Positions 1-6,589 of a stretch of 14,262 bases of DNA are shown here, piece by piece. Position numbers and translations under genes: made by a program. The notes below the pieces were generated by a model that was given only the letters and a program-made list of their open reading frames with translations, ran no database searches and was not told the DNA's origin. The DNA comes from Paludibacter sp. (GTDB taxonomy: Bacteria; Bacteroidota; Bacteroidia; Bacteroidales; Paludibacteraceae), in NCBI GenBank assembly GCA_028748945.1, contig JAQTOL010000031.1, forward strand, positions 1-14,262, in the 5' to 3' direction. The stretch's first letter is position 1, and the number at the start of each line of letters is the position of its first letter.

Positions 1-1
1 A

Positions 2-997
2 GATTTTGGGGCTGATGCAGTGCGTTTGGGTATGTTGCTGACTTCGCCTGCTGGCAATGATCTTCCTTTCGACATAAGTCTTTGCGAGCAAGGACGTAAC
101 TTCAACAATAAAATCTGGAATGCATTCCGTCTGGTAAAAGGTTGGGAGGTAGCCGATATCGAACAACCCGAATCGGCTCGTATGGCGGTGAAATGGTTTG
201 AAGCGCAATTGGGAAAAACTTTGCTCGAAATTGACGATTTGTTCTCTAAGTACCGTTTGTCCGAAGCTTTGATGGCGGTTTACAAACTGTTCTGGGACGA
301 ATTTTCGGCATGGTACCTCGAAATGGCAAAACCGGCTTACCAGCAACCCATCGACCGCACAACTTATGAAGCTACACTTGGTTTCTTCGATTCGTTGTTG
401 AAAGTATTGCATCCGTTTATGCCATTTATTACCGAAGAACTTTGGCAAGCATTGGAAGAACGAAAAGGCGGTGAAAGTATTATGGTAGTATTGCAGCCAA
501 AAGCTACGGAAGTTGACGAAAAGTTGATTTCTGAATTTGAATATGCAAAAGAAATTATTGCAGGTGTACGGACCATTCGTTTGCAAAAAAATATTCCAAA
601 CAAAGAAAGTTTAAGTTTGCAGGTAATGCCTAGTGAGGCCGTCACAGAAAGTGACAGTCTTATTCATTTGAAAGCAGTAATTGCCAAGCTTGGAAATTTG
701 GAGGCTATCGAAAATGTTACTGATAAAGCTAGCGGTTCAATTTCTTTTTTGGTTGGTACAACTGAATTTTCCATTCCCATGGGAAGTTTGATCAATGCAG
801 AAGAAGAAATTACCAAAATGGAAACTGAAATCACCTATTTCGAAGGCTTTATCGAATCGGTTATGAAGAAACTTGGAAATGAACGTTTTGTGGCTAATGC
901 CAAACCGGAAGTGGTAGAAGCCGAACGCAAGAAAAAAGCAGATGCCGAAAGTAAAATTGCTTCGTTGAAAGAAGGAATTGAAGCGTTGAAGAAATAG
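2..997 (+). CDS. valS: Valine--tRNA ligase, C-terminal part (5' end outside window)
   Basis: This is the last 331 residues of cytosolic valyl-tRNA synthetase, which charges tRNA-Val with valine. The frame is open from base 2, so the gene enters from the left. The first residues, [12 protein letters not shown], match the end of the class I catalytic core just after the KMSKS loop, which is outside the window. The anticodon-binding helical domain follows (roughly residues 30-190 of this piece, including [10 protein letters not shown] and [13 protein letters not shown]). A lysine- and glutamate-rich C-terminal coiled coil (about 260-331) contains [20 protein letters not shown]. That tail is typical of ValRS and argues against IleRS or LeuRS. 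The gene ends in TAG and is followed 25 bases later by a strong hairpin terminator. Nothing looks damaged. The identification is firm; only the N-terminal two thirds cannot be judged. Confidence 0.95.
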   Translation, partial: DFGADAVRLGMLLTSPAGNDLPFDISLCEQGRNFNNKIWNAFRLVKGWEVADIEQPESARMAVKWFEAQLGKTLLEIDDLFSKYRLSEALMAVYKLFWDEFSAWYLEMAKPAYQQPIDRTTYEATLGFFDSLLKVLHPFMPFITEELWQALEERKGGESIMVVLQPKATEVDEKLISEFEYAKEIIAGVRTIRLQKNIPNKESLSLQVMPSEAVTESDSLIHLKAVIAKLGNLEAIENVTDKASGSISFLVGTTEFSIPMGSLINAEEEITKMETEITYFEGFIESVMKKLGNERFVANAKPEVVEAERKKKADAESKIASLKEGIEALKK

Positions 998-1022
998 AAC
1001 ATGATCTTAAGTATATATTATA

Positions 1023-1061
1023 AGCCAGAACTGTGATTTCAGTTCTGGCTGTTTTTATTTT
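1023..1061 (+). terminator. Rho-independent terminator of valS
   Basis: An 11-bp perfect stem (AGCCAGAACTG at 1023-1033 pairing with CAGTTCTGGCT at 1040-1050) encloses a 6-base loop and is followed by GTTTTTATTTT. It lies 25 bases after the valS stop codon. It separates valS from the ATPase transcription unit downstream. Confidence 0.9.
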
Positions 1062-1137
1062 ACTATTAAGTTCTTCAGTCTATTGAATAAATTAATAGTA
1101 AAATTTTCAGTAGGCTGAATAAATTAATAGTTATTTT
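1062..1137 (+). repeat. 32-bp imperfect tandem repeat plus an inverted 8-mer, operator-like
   Basis: Two head-to-tail copies of a 32-base unit occupy 1074-1105 and 1106-1137. Each begins TTCAGT and carries an identical 16-base core TGAATAAATTAATAGT (1084-1099 and 1116-1131). The end of the core, TTAATAGT, also occurs inverted as ACTATTAA at 1062-1069. The two direct copies are 32 bases apart, about three helical turns, so they fall on the same face of the DNA. The block ends one base before the -33 element of the ATPase promoter. This placement suggests a regulator binding site, which is an inference. Chance AT-rich repetition is the main alternative. Confidence 0.6.
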
Positions 1138-1138
1138 A

Positions 1139-1168
1139 TTGGAATTATAAAAACATATTGTATTTTTG
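1139..1168 (+). promoter_or_regulatory. Bacteroidota-type promoter of the ATPase gene
   Basis: TTG at 1139-1141 and TATTTTTG at 1161-1168 match the Bacteroidota -33/-7 consensus (TTG, 19-20 bases, TAnnTTTG) with a 19-base spacer. Transcription would start near 1175, giving a leader of only about 13 bases before the ATG at 1188. Confidence 0.65.
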
Positions 1169-1187
1169 TAGTTAATAATGAAAGAAA

Positions 1188-2315
1188 ATGATAAAACGTT
1201 TATTAGAAGATCAAATATTCAACAGGCTAATATCCAATAAAGTTGTTCTGTTGTTTGGAGCCAGAAGGGTTGGGAAAACTGTTTTGATGCGTCAAATAAT
1301 AGAAAGATTTGAAGGGAAAACACTTCTATTGAATGGAGAAGACTATGATTCGTTGTCTATACTTGAACCTCAATCCATTGCAAATTATAAACGATTATTA
1401 GATGGAATTGATCTTTTAGCAATTGATGAAGCTCAGAATATCCCACAAATTGGTTATAAACTTAAGTTAATAGTTGATGAGATTCCTGGGATTAAAGTAT
1501 TGGCGAGCGGCTCCTCTTCATTTGATTTGCAAAATAAAGCTGGTGAGCCTTTGGTAGGAAGAAGTTCACAATTTCACTTGCTCCCTTTTAGTCAGGTGGA
1601 ACTTTCGCCACAAGAAAACAAGCTCGATACTAAACAAAATCTTGAAGATCGCTTAATCTACGGTTCTTATCCGGAAGTAATATATATAAAGGATTATAAT
1701 CAGAAAAAAGATTATTTACGCGACATTGTAAATGCCTATTTATTAAAAGACATTTTATCAATTGATGGACTGAAAAATTCTAAGAAGATGAGTGAACTAC
1801 TACGTTTGATTGCCTTCCAAATGGGAAATGAAGTTTCATACGATGAACTTGGCAAGCAGTTAGGGTTAAGTAGAAATACTGTCGAAAAGTATCTTGATTT
1901 GCTTTCAAAAGTATTTGTCATCTATCGTTTAGGGGCTTACGCTGGAAATTTGAGAAAGGAAATATCAAAAGCAGGTAAATGGTTTTTCTATGATGTGGGT
2001 ATTCGAAATGCAATTATTGGGAATTATAATCCTTTAAGTCAAAGAAATGATATTGGCCAACTTTGGGAAAACTATTTGATTAGCGAACGACAAAAACAAA
2101 ATGTCTATTCATTAAATAAAAAATCATTTTATTTTTGGAGAACTTATGATGGACAGGAAATTGACTTGATTGAGGAATATGCAGGCGAGATTCAAGCTTT
2201 TGAGTTTAAATGGGGTGAGAAAATCCCCAAAGCACCCGGAGCTTTTTCCAATAACTATCCGAATTCTAACTATTTGGTAGTTAATAAAAACAATTATTTG
2301 GAATTTATTGAATAA
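1188..2315 (+). CDS. AAA_14/DUF4143-type ATPase with a C-terminal PD-(D/E)XK-like domain
   Basis: A 375-residue protein of the AAA_14 plus DUF4143 family. These stand-alone ATPases are common in Bacteroidota and archaea and have no settled function. Visible parts are a Walker A loop GARRVGKT (24-31), a Walker B LLAIDEAQ (76-83), a sensor-like strand VLASGSSS (104-111), the family block YGSYPEV (158-164), and a winged-helix-like stretch (about 215-245, DELGKQLGLSRNTVEKYLD). The C-terminal segment has D326 and then E339-x-K341, the spacing of a PD-(D/E)XK nuclease-fold core. The length is normal for the family and all core motifs are intact. The gene is a single-gene unit with its own promoter and operator-like repeats. 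It is rich in ATA, TTA, AGA and AGG codons compared with valS, which hints at acquisition from elsewhere. The family is clear; the cellular role (possibly defence, mobile-element or toxin-antitoxin related) is not. Confidence 0.85.
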   Translation: MIKRLLEDQIFNRLISNKVVLLFGARRVGKTVLMRQIIERFEGKTLLLNGEDYDSLSILEPQSIANYKRLLDGIDLLAIDEAQNIPQIGYKLKLIVDEIPGIKVLASGSSSFDLQNKAGEPLVGRSSQFHLLPFSQVELSPQENKLDTKQNLEDRLIYGSYPEVIYIKDYNQKKDYLRDIVNAYLLKDILSIDGLKNSKKMSELLRLIAFQMGNEVSYDELGKQLGLSRNTVEKYLDLLSKVFVIYRLGAYAGNLRKEISKAGKWFFYDVGIRNAIIGNYNPLSQRNDIGQLWENYLISERQKQNVYSLNKKSFYFWRTYDGQEIDLIEEYAGEIQAFEFKWGEKIPKAPGAFSNNYPNSNYLVVNKNNYLEFIE

Positions 2316-2325
2316 TTCCTATTTC

Positions 2326-2691
2326 CTAAGAATTCCATTTCATTTTCAGAAATGCGAAATTATAGGTTTGTGTAATCACGGCTGATAATTTTCCGGTAAA
2401 TGTTTGTGCCAGTATCGAAAAGACAAGATTTTCAGTAAGAGAGTAATTGAGTGACGGTCCGACGAAATAACCATCGATATCCGGGAAATACATTCCGGTA
2501 AGTGACAGGTTGAGAAGTGGTGAAATTGGATAACTTCCCTGCAACATGGCTGTAAATTTGCTGAACGAAAGATTTTTTGCCGATAAATAGATGTTGTTAT
2601 AGTCTGTAAAGTTGCTGATTGTTTTTCGTTGTTGGTTGTATAGTACTTCAGCTTGTAACCTTTGTAATTTATTTAACAGTTGGGGGTCAAT
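2326..2691 (-). pseudogene. 3' remnant of an outer-membrane beta-barrel-like gene
   Basis: On the minus strand an open frame of 121 codons runs from just after an in-frame TAG (2692-2694) to the stop at 2326. It has no ATG, GTG or TTG until an ATG at 2547 in the middle of the conserved-looking sequence. The residues before that ATG are coherent protein: a helical start (LLNKLQRLQAEVLYNQQRK) and then alternating strands (NNIYLSAKNLSFSKFTAML). The remainder also alternates like a barrel and ends FAFLKMKWNS, a typical outer-membrane C-terminus. I conclude that it is the tail of a longer protein whose 5' part was deleted. The break lies between 2692 and the terminator of the neighbouring operon at 2704. 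No promoter or start is visible. A 73-residue protein from the ATG at 2547 is the less likely reading. The parent family cannot be named. Confidence 0.7.
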
Positions 2692-2703
2692 CTATTTTTA
2701 AAA

Positions 2704-2733
2704 TAAAAAACCCGAATTCAAAATCCGGGTTTT
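2704..2733 (-). terminator. Terminator of the sigma-factor operon
   Basis: On the minus strand AAAACCCG and CGGGTTTT form an 8-bp stem (2726-2733 with 2707-2714) around an 11-base loop, followed by a T-rich run. It begins 10 bases after the stop codon of the lipoprotein gene and closes the three-gene minus-strand operon. Confidence 0.75.
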
Positions 2734-2743
2734 GCGAGATCAA

Positions 2744-3898
2744 TCAACTACGTTCCTTCGGTTTCCAAAGGAAACTTCCTACAGCAATAATCACAATAAT
2801 TCCAGTCAAGATAAACGCCCATGTATTCGCTTTCCGCGATTGAGCTTGTATTATATAATCAGAAGGAATCATACGGTAAGCAGTTAGTTTCCAGTTTAAC
2901 GTATCACCCTGAATTAAAGCGCTATTGGATTGAATAATCTTTCCGGGCATAATTAGCTTATAATTAAATGCATCACCAAAGTACTGAACAAATTCCTGTT
3001 TGTCAAAATCATCTTCATATTTATTCATTGGACTTAATTTATCTTTCCACAATACCGAAAAAACAGTTGTTTTAAAGTATTTATTCAGCACTTCTTCCAT
3101 ACTGAAATCAGGTAAATCTTTATCAATTCGATTAAATATGGTATCGCTCATTAACTTTAATCGTTCTTTTGAAACCGGTTTGTCTTTAATTTGATCATAG
3201 TTTTCAATCAATATTTCAAATTCATTATTCCAGTTGTTATTGGCAAACCATTTATTATATTTGTCCTCCAAATCACCAACGTATTCGCGCATTTCCACGC
3301 CATTCATTCCCTGAACCAAATCAGGTTGACCGGTAAACCAAAACAAAGCTTCGTCCCTGGACATGTATTTTTCGATGGGAATTTGGAAATTTGTTTTGAC
3401 TTTCAGGTAAGTTTCTTTGTAAGTATAAAAGGTATAAAACCAGCGGAATTTTGTTTCCAATGAATAGTTCACCTTCAGGTTACTCCAATCGTGTGACCGT
3501 TTTAGTCTGAATTTATCGCCCATTTCCTGAACCGTGGCGTAGTTCCGTCGGGCCAGAACAAAGAAATCATCCGATTTTTCTACACCACTGTTTATTTTAT
3601 CCCTTAATTTAATAGTCTTTTCAATTGAGTCAACCGTCGAACTCTTGGCCGGATACCCGCTAAACCATTCTGAATCTCTGAATTTCCAGCTAATATTCCA
3701 TGTAGAATCAATTTCGACGGGAAGCGGATTGAACTTAGAGGCTGTATCGCCAACTATAAATGAATAATCAGTTTTTCCTGTAAACTCCCGGTAACAAGAT
3801 CCATCCGAATTTATAACCGTAAGCATATCATGTGGTTCTATGCATGAAACTATAAATAAAGCAGAAAAATAAGTCAAAAATTTTACAATTGATTTCAT
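2744..3898 (-). CDS. Lipoprotein with C-terminal transmembrane helix, third gene of ECF sigma operon
   Basis: A 384-residue protein I cannot assign to a named family. It starts with a lipoprotein signal: K2, a hydrophobic stretch (4-17) and a lipobox ending S18-C19, so it should be exported and acylated on C19. The body (20-358) is rich in W, Y, D and K, with many beta-prone stretches and no recognisable catalytic motif. A single strong hydrophobic helix (about 360-378, WAFILTGIIVIIAVGSFLW) sits at the end and is followed by KPKERS. A lipoprotein that also carries a terminal membrane helix is unusual. It would be fixed at both ends, most likely to the outer face of the inner membrane with a short cytoplasmic tail. 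The ATG lies 4 bases after the anti-sigma-like gene, so the two are co-transcribed. A sensing or effector role tied to the sigma factor is inferred from position only. Confidence 0.75.
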   Translation of the reverse strand: MKSIVKFLTYFSALFIVSCIEPHDMLTVINSDGSCYREFTGKTDYSFIVGDTASKFNPLPVEIDSTWNISWKFRDSEWFSGYPAKSSTVDSIEKTIKLRDKINSGVEKSDDFFVLARRNYATVQEMGDKFRLKRSHDWSNLKVNYSLETKFRWFYTFYTYKETYLKVKTNFQIPIEKYMSRDEALFWFTGQPDLVQGMNGVEMREYVGDLEDKYNKWFANNNWNNEFEILIENYDQIKDKPVSKERLKLMSDTIFNRIDKDLPDFSMEEVLNKYFKTTVFSVLWKDKLSPMNKYEDDFDKQEFVQYFGDAFNYKLIMPGKIIQSNSALIQGDTLNWKLTAYRMIPSDYIIQAQSRKANTWAFILTGIIVIIAVGSFLWKPKERS

Positions 3899-3902
3899 AA
3901 TA

Positions 3903-4307
3903 TTAATTTGTTAGTTGTTGACGTAATTCATTAAGTTGTTCGTTTTTGATTGAGTTTTGTTTCATATAGCAGTAGTAAGTTTTCAACAAATTTATCTTAT
4001 TATTATCTTTCAACTGAATACATCCCGGGTCAATAAGCAGTTTGTTTTCAAACAAACGGTTGGGTTTTGTTGTCGAAGCAATCGGATCGGAACCGGTTTG
4101 TTGAAACAGAAACAAACCCAATAAAAATATTGCCGCCGAGCTTGAAATTACGCGAACCCAGATCAGCAGTTTTGGTTTTTTACGCTGCGAATTAATGCCG
4201 ATGTGTTGCATAATGCTGTTTGTGAGCAACTCAGCATCCTGCAGCACCGGTTTTTGCCGGCTAAGTTTCTCAACCAGATGTTCAAATTTATCGTCTGTGT
4301 TTTTCAT
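3903..4307 (-). CDS. Small single-TM protein, probable anti-sigma factor
   Basis: A 134-residue protein in the classical position of an anti-sigma factor: 11 bases downstream of an ECF sigma gene and 4 bases upstream of the lipoprotein gene. The N-terminal 45 residues are charged and helical (DDKFEHLVEKLSRQKP), then basic residues (QRKKPK, 41-46) precede one transmembrane segment at about 47-68. The remaining 65 residues would face the periplasm and contain C96 and C113. This topology fits a membrane anti-sigma factor that binds sigma through its N-terminus. There is no zinc-binding HXXXCXXC motif of the ZAS family and no FecR domain, so the role is inferred from topology and operon position rather than homology. 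Confidence 0.7.
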   Translation of the reverse strand: MKNTDDKFEHLVEKLSRQKPVLQDAELLTNSIMQHIGINSQRKKPKLLIWVRVISSSAAIFLLGLFLFQQTGSDPIASTTKPNRLFENKLLIDPGCIQLKDNNKINLLKTYYCYMKQNSIKNEQLNELRQQLTN

Positions 4308-4318
4308 TGCGTGTGTTT

Positions 4319-4864
4319 TTAAAATTTTTCTAATTTTCTGCGAATTGTTTGCCGGGCTAAAAATAAATTGCTTTTAATTTTATCAGCCGACATGCCACTT
4401 ATTTCAACTATTTCATCCACTTCCAATTCTTCCAAATGCCTTAAGGTAAATACGATTTTTTGTTTTGGCGTCAGTTCGTTTGTAAGATCATAAATTATTT
4501 TAGCTAGTTCCGAATTTATAATTGTTTGCTCAATATCCTCGGAATTCATGAAGTTTGTTAACGTATCCTCCATTGAAGTGTTCTGAAAATTCCGTTTTGA
4601 CGATTTAAGTTTATCCAGACATAGATTTGTGGCAATTTTATAAAGCCATGTACTGAACTTTCTATTCCTATCAAAACTTGAAAGATGTTGCCAGACCCGG
4701 ATGAAAGTTTCCTGTACCAGATCTTTCGCATCCTCTTCATTGCATAAAATCCGAAAGGCTAATGAATAAACCATTGACTGATAGTATTCAACAATTTTCC
4801 GAAATGCTTTTTCATCATTTCGCTTACTCAAAACTATTAAACCGTTAATTGTTGATTGATCCAT
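4319..4864 (-). CDS. ECF-type RNA polymerase sigma factor (sigma-70 family)
   Basis: A 181-residue ECF sigma factor that directs RNA polymerase to its own set of promoters. Region 2 covers about 19-88, with the core-binding stretch CNEEDAKDLVQETFIRVWQ (41-59) and the -10-recognition helix FSTWLYKIATNLCLDKLK (70-87). A variable linker follows. Region 4 (about 118-178) contains ELTPKQKIVFTLRHLEELE and a helix-turn-helix around EISGMSADKIKSNLFLAR. I start at the ATG at 4864. A longer frame from TTG at 4897 adds 11 residues that do not resemble the family. No extra C-terminal sensory domain is present. It heads an operon with the anti-sigma-like and lipoprotein genes and is probably autoregulated, as is common for ECF operons (inference). 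The stimulus is unknown. Confidence 0.93.
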   Translation of the reverse strand: MDQSTINGLIVLSKRNDEKAFRKIVEYYQSMVYSLAFRILCNEEDAKDLVQETFIRVWQHLSSFDRNRKFSTWLYKIATNLCLDKLKSSKRNFQNTSMEDTLTNFMNSEDIEQTIINSELAKIIYDLTNELTPKQKIVFTLRHLEELEVDEIVEISGMSADKIKSNLFLARQTIRRKLEKF

Positions 4865-4925
4865 TAGTTGTAATGTTGTATAATTATAATACGACAAAAG
4901 AATCGATAAGTCGAAAATAATGATA

Positions 4926-4933
4926 CAAATTTA
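4926..4933 (-). promoter_or_regulatory. Candidate -7 box of the ECF sigma operon
   Basis: Read on the minus strand, TAAATTTG matches the housekeeping Bacteroidota -7 box TAnnTTTG. It lies 61 bases upstream of the ATG at 4864, giving a leader of about 55 bases and excluding little else as start. No good TTG is found at the -33 position (TCTC is there instead), so the promoter may be weak or activated. Confidence 0.45.
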
Positions 4934-4982
4934 TATAAATAAATTAGTTTTGAGAGAATTAGAGAATTATCTTTTTATTCAC

Positions 4983-5013
4983 TTGCTAATTAAACTATAA
5001 AACTCTAACTTTG
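4983..5013 (+). promoter_or_regulatory. Bacteroidota-type promoter of the inositol-monophosphatase-family gene
   Basis: TTG at 4983-4985 and TAACTTTG at 5006-5013 are separated by 20 bases, a good match to the -33/-7 consensus. Transcription from near 5020 would give a leader of about 70 bases before the ATG at 5091. The leader contains a 13-codon reading frame at 5031-5072. Confidence 0.65.
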
Positions 5014-5030
5014 TAATCCTTTTTTGAAAT

Positions 5031-5072
5031 ATGAAAAATATCGTTTTTCTTAAAATGCTAGGAAAAGTTTGA
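5031..5072 (+). other. Possible 13-codon upstream ORF in the leader
   Basis: ATG at 5031 opens a short frame, MKNIVFLKMLGKV followed by TGA, wholly inside the predicted leader and ending 18 bases before the start of the phosphatase gene. It has no run of one amino acid that would suggest attenuation. It could be a leader peptide or chance. Confidence 0.25.
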
Positions 5073-5090
5073 ATTCAATGGTCAGAAATT

Positions 5091-5888
5091 ATGAAAACAA
5101 AATACCAACAACTTACACTTGCCACTTGTGAAATTGCCCGTTCAGCAGGGAAATTTATGGCTGACGAACGTAGGAGTTTTGACAGTTCAAAAATTGAAAC
5201 GAAAGGCTTGCACGATTTGGTAAGTTACGTGGATAAAGAATCTGAAAAGCAAATTATCGAACAATTGCAAAATTTATTGCCGGAATCAGGTTTTATTGCT
5301 GAAGAAGGAACAAATTCGAAGCAGGGTGAACATTATAATTGGGTGATCGATCCACTGGATGGTACCACGAATTACATTCAGGGAGTTCCGGTTTATGCGG
5401 TCAGTATTAGTTTGTTGGAAGATGAAGAACTGGTTCTTGGCGTTGTTTATGAAGTTGGTCGTGATGAATGTTTCTATGCATGGAAAAATGGTGGAGCTTA
5501 CTTAAATGGACAATCTATTCACGTTTCCGATCGGGGTGATATTCATGATGCTTTATTGGCAACGGGTTTTCCATATAATGATTTTAGTAAGTTAGAAGTT
5601 TATATGGAAATTTTGAAATGGACCATGACTCATGCCCGAGGAGTTCGACGGTTGGGTTCAGCTGCCACCGATTTAGCTTATGTGGCTTGCGGGCGATTCG
5701 ATGCATTTTGGGAATACGATCTTAAACCCTGGGATGTTGCTGCCGGAGCAGTGATTGTAAAAGAAGCCGGTGGAACGGTTACAGATTATAAAGGAGAATC
5801 TGATTTCCTTTTTGGAAGAGAAATTGTGGCATCGAACGGGTTAATTGAAAAATTGATATTGAGTAAGATAAAAGAATATAACACCTAA
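5091..5888 (+). CDS. Inositol monophosphatase family protein (SuhB-like)
   Basis: A 265-residue member of the Mg2+-dependent, Li+-sensitive phosphatase family that hydrolyses inositol-1-phosphate or related sugar and nucleotide phosphates in the cytosol. The metal-binding residues are all present: E71/E72 in AEEG, the first motif DPLDGTTN (87-94, with D87 and D90) and the second motif WDVAAGA (214-220, with D215), followed by EAGG. The length is the usual one. It has its own promoter and probably heads a plus-strand group with the DUF2148 and MFS genes, although 112 bases with palindromic repeats separate it from the next gene. Substrate cannot be read from sequence. The family also contains CysQ (3'-phosphoadenosine phosphatase), but the DPLDGTTNY form and overall pattern fit the SuhB/IMPase branch better. 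Confidence 0.92.
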   Translation: MKTKYQQLTLATCEIARSAGKFMADERRSFDSSKIETKGLHDLVSYVDKESEKQIIEQLQNLLPESGFIAEEGTNSKQGEHYNWVIDPLDGTTNYIQGVPVYAVSISLLEDEELVLGVVYEVGRDECFYAWKNGGAYLNGQSIHVSDRGDIHDALLATGFPYNDFSKLEVYMEILKWTMTHARGVRRLGSAATDLAYVACGRFDAFWEYDLKPWDVAAGAVIVKEAGGTVTDYKGESDFLFGREIVASNGLIEKLILSKIKEYNT

Positions 5889-5889
5889 C

Positions 5890-5990
5890 AACTAGCCCTT
5901 AAGGGGGAAATAGTTTAGTTTCTTATCCTGTATTTTTATTTAAAATTCCAACTATAAAGTCTTAAGCTCCTTTAGGGGTTTGGGGTAATA
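5890..5990. repeat. Palindromic GC-rich intergenic repeat pair
   Basis: The 112-base gap between two genes holds two related GC-rich motifs in otherwise AT-rich sequence. The first is AGCCCTTAAGGGG (5894-5906), containing the perfect palindrome CCCTTAAGGG. The second is AGCTCCTTTAGGGG (5965-5978), followed by TTTGGGG. Each is preceded by or includes CTTAAG. The first can fold as a hairpin, AACTA (5890-5894) with TAGTT (5911-5915) and CCC with GGG around a TTAA loop. It is followed by a moderately T-rich run, so it may also act as a terminator of the phosphatase gene. Such CCCTTWAGGGG motifs resemble dispersed intergenic repeats seen in some Bacteroidota genomes. Membership of a repeat family is my inference. 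Confidence 0.45.
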
Positions 5991-6000
5991 TTTTCATATT

Positions 6001-6546
6001 ATGATTACAAACGAACGGGATACACGCAGTGAAAGATTGTTACTTGTAGCAAACGAAATGATGACAGCAGCGCGGACTGCACCGAAGGGCAAAGGATTTG
6101 ATATTATAGAAGTGGCAATGCTTACGGGTAAAGATATCATTGAATTATCCAAAGCCATGTTGGCGTATTCTTCAAAAAGCGGATTGAAATTTGTGATGCG
6201 CGATGCAGCGAATATCCTGCACGCAGAAGCTATAGTTCTGATTGGGACGAAACAACAGATTCATAATCTGAATTGCGGTTATTGTGGTTTTCAGACTTGT
6301 GCTGAGAAACAACTATTTCCAGCCATCCCTTGTTCTCTCAATTCAGTTGATGTTGGAATTGCCATTGGCTCTGCCTGTTCTGTTGCTGCCGATCATCGGG
6401 TGGATAGCCGGGTTATGTTTTCTGTGGGACGTGTTGCTCAGGAACTGGATTTAATGCCCGGTTGTAGTAATATTTACGGAATTCCGATCAGCGCTTTATC
6501 GAAAAATCCGTTTTTCGACCGAATTTCGACAAGTCCTGCAAAATAA
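6001..6546 (+). CDS. DUF2148 ferredoxin-like iron-sulfur protein
   Basis: A 181-residue protein of the DUF2148 family (described as containing a ferredoxin domain). The central cluster NCGYCGFQTC gives C92-X2-C95-X4-C100-X10-C111, a plausible four-cysteine ligand set for a [4Fe-4S] cluster; C126 and C155 are additional cysteines. No signal peptide or membrane segment is present, so it should be cytosolic. The family occurs mainly in anaerobes and facultative anaerobes and its reaction is unknown; electron transfer or a redox switch are the usual guesses. The ATG at 6001 directly follows the repeat-containing gap, and the MFS gene follows after 43 bases, so the two are likely co-transcribed. 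Length and cysteine pattern look complete. Confidence 0.85.
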   Translation: MITNERDTRSERLLLVANEMMTAARTAPKGKGFDIIEVAMLTGKDIIELSKAMLAYSSKSGLKFVMRDAANILHAEAIVLIGTKQQIHNLNCGYCGFQTCAEKQLFPAIPCSLNSVDVGIAIGSACSVAADHRVDSRVMFSVGRVAQELDLMPGCSNIYGIPISALSKNPFFDRISTSPAK

Positions 6547-6589
6547 ATAATCTTATAAAATTATTTTTTACCATATCCCATTTAGTATT

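Noticed and set aside
364..645. Minus-strand 93-codon open frame inside valS
   Set aside because: It lies wholly opposite a well conserved gene, and its composition looks like reverse-complement coding shadow.
2619..2843. Plus-strand 74-codon frame
   Set aside because: It runs through the terminator and antisense to the remnant and lipoprotein gene; no promoter and no recognisable protein pattern after the hydrophobic start.
3191..3463. Plus-strand 90-codon frame, hydrophobic in part
   Set aside because: It is antisense to the coherent lipoprotein gene, which has an intact signal, operon spacing and terminator.
4865..4897. Eleven-residue N-terminal extension of the sigma factor from a TTG
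   Set aside because: The extension does not resemble the family, and an ATG at 4864 gives a normal ECF length.
6546..6569. AATAAT/ATTATT hairpin with T-run after the DUF2148 gene
   Set aside because: All-AT six-pair stem; the MFS gene follows closely and is more likely co-transcribed.
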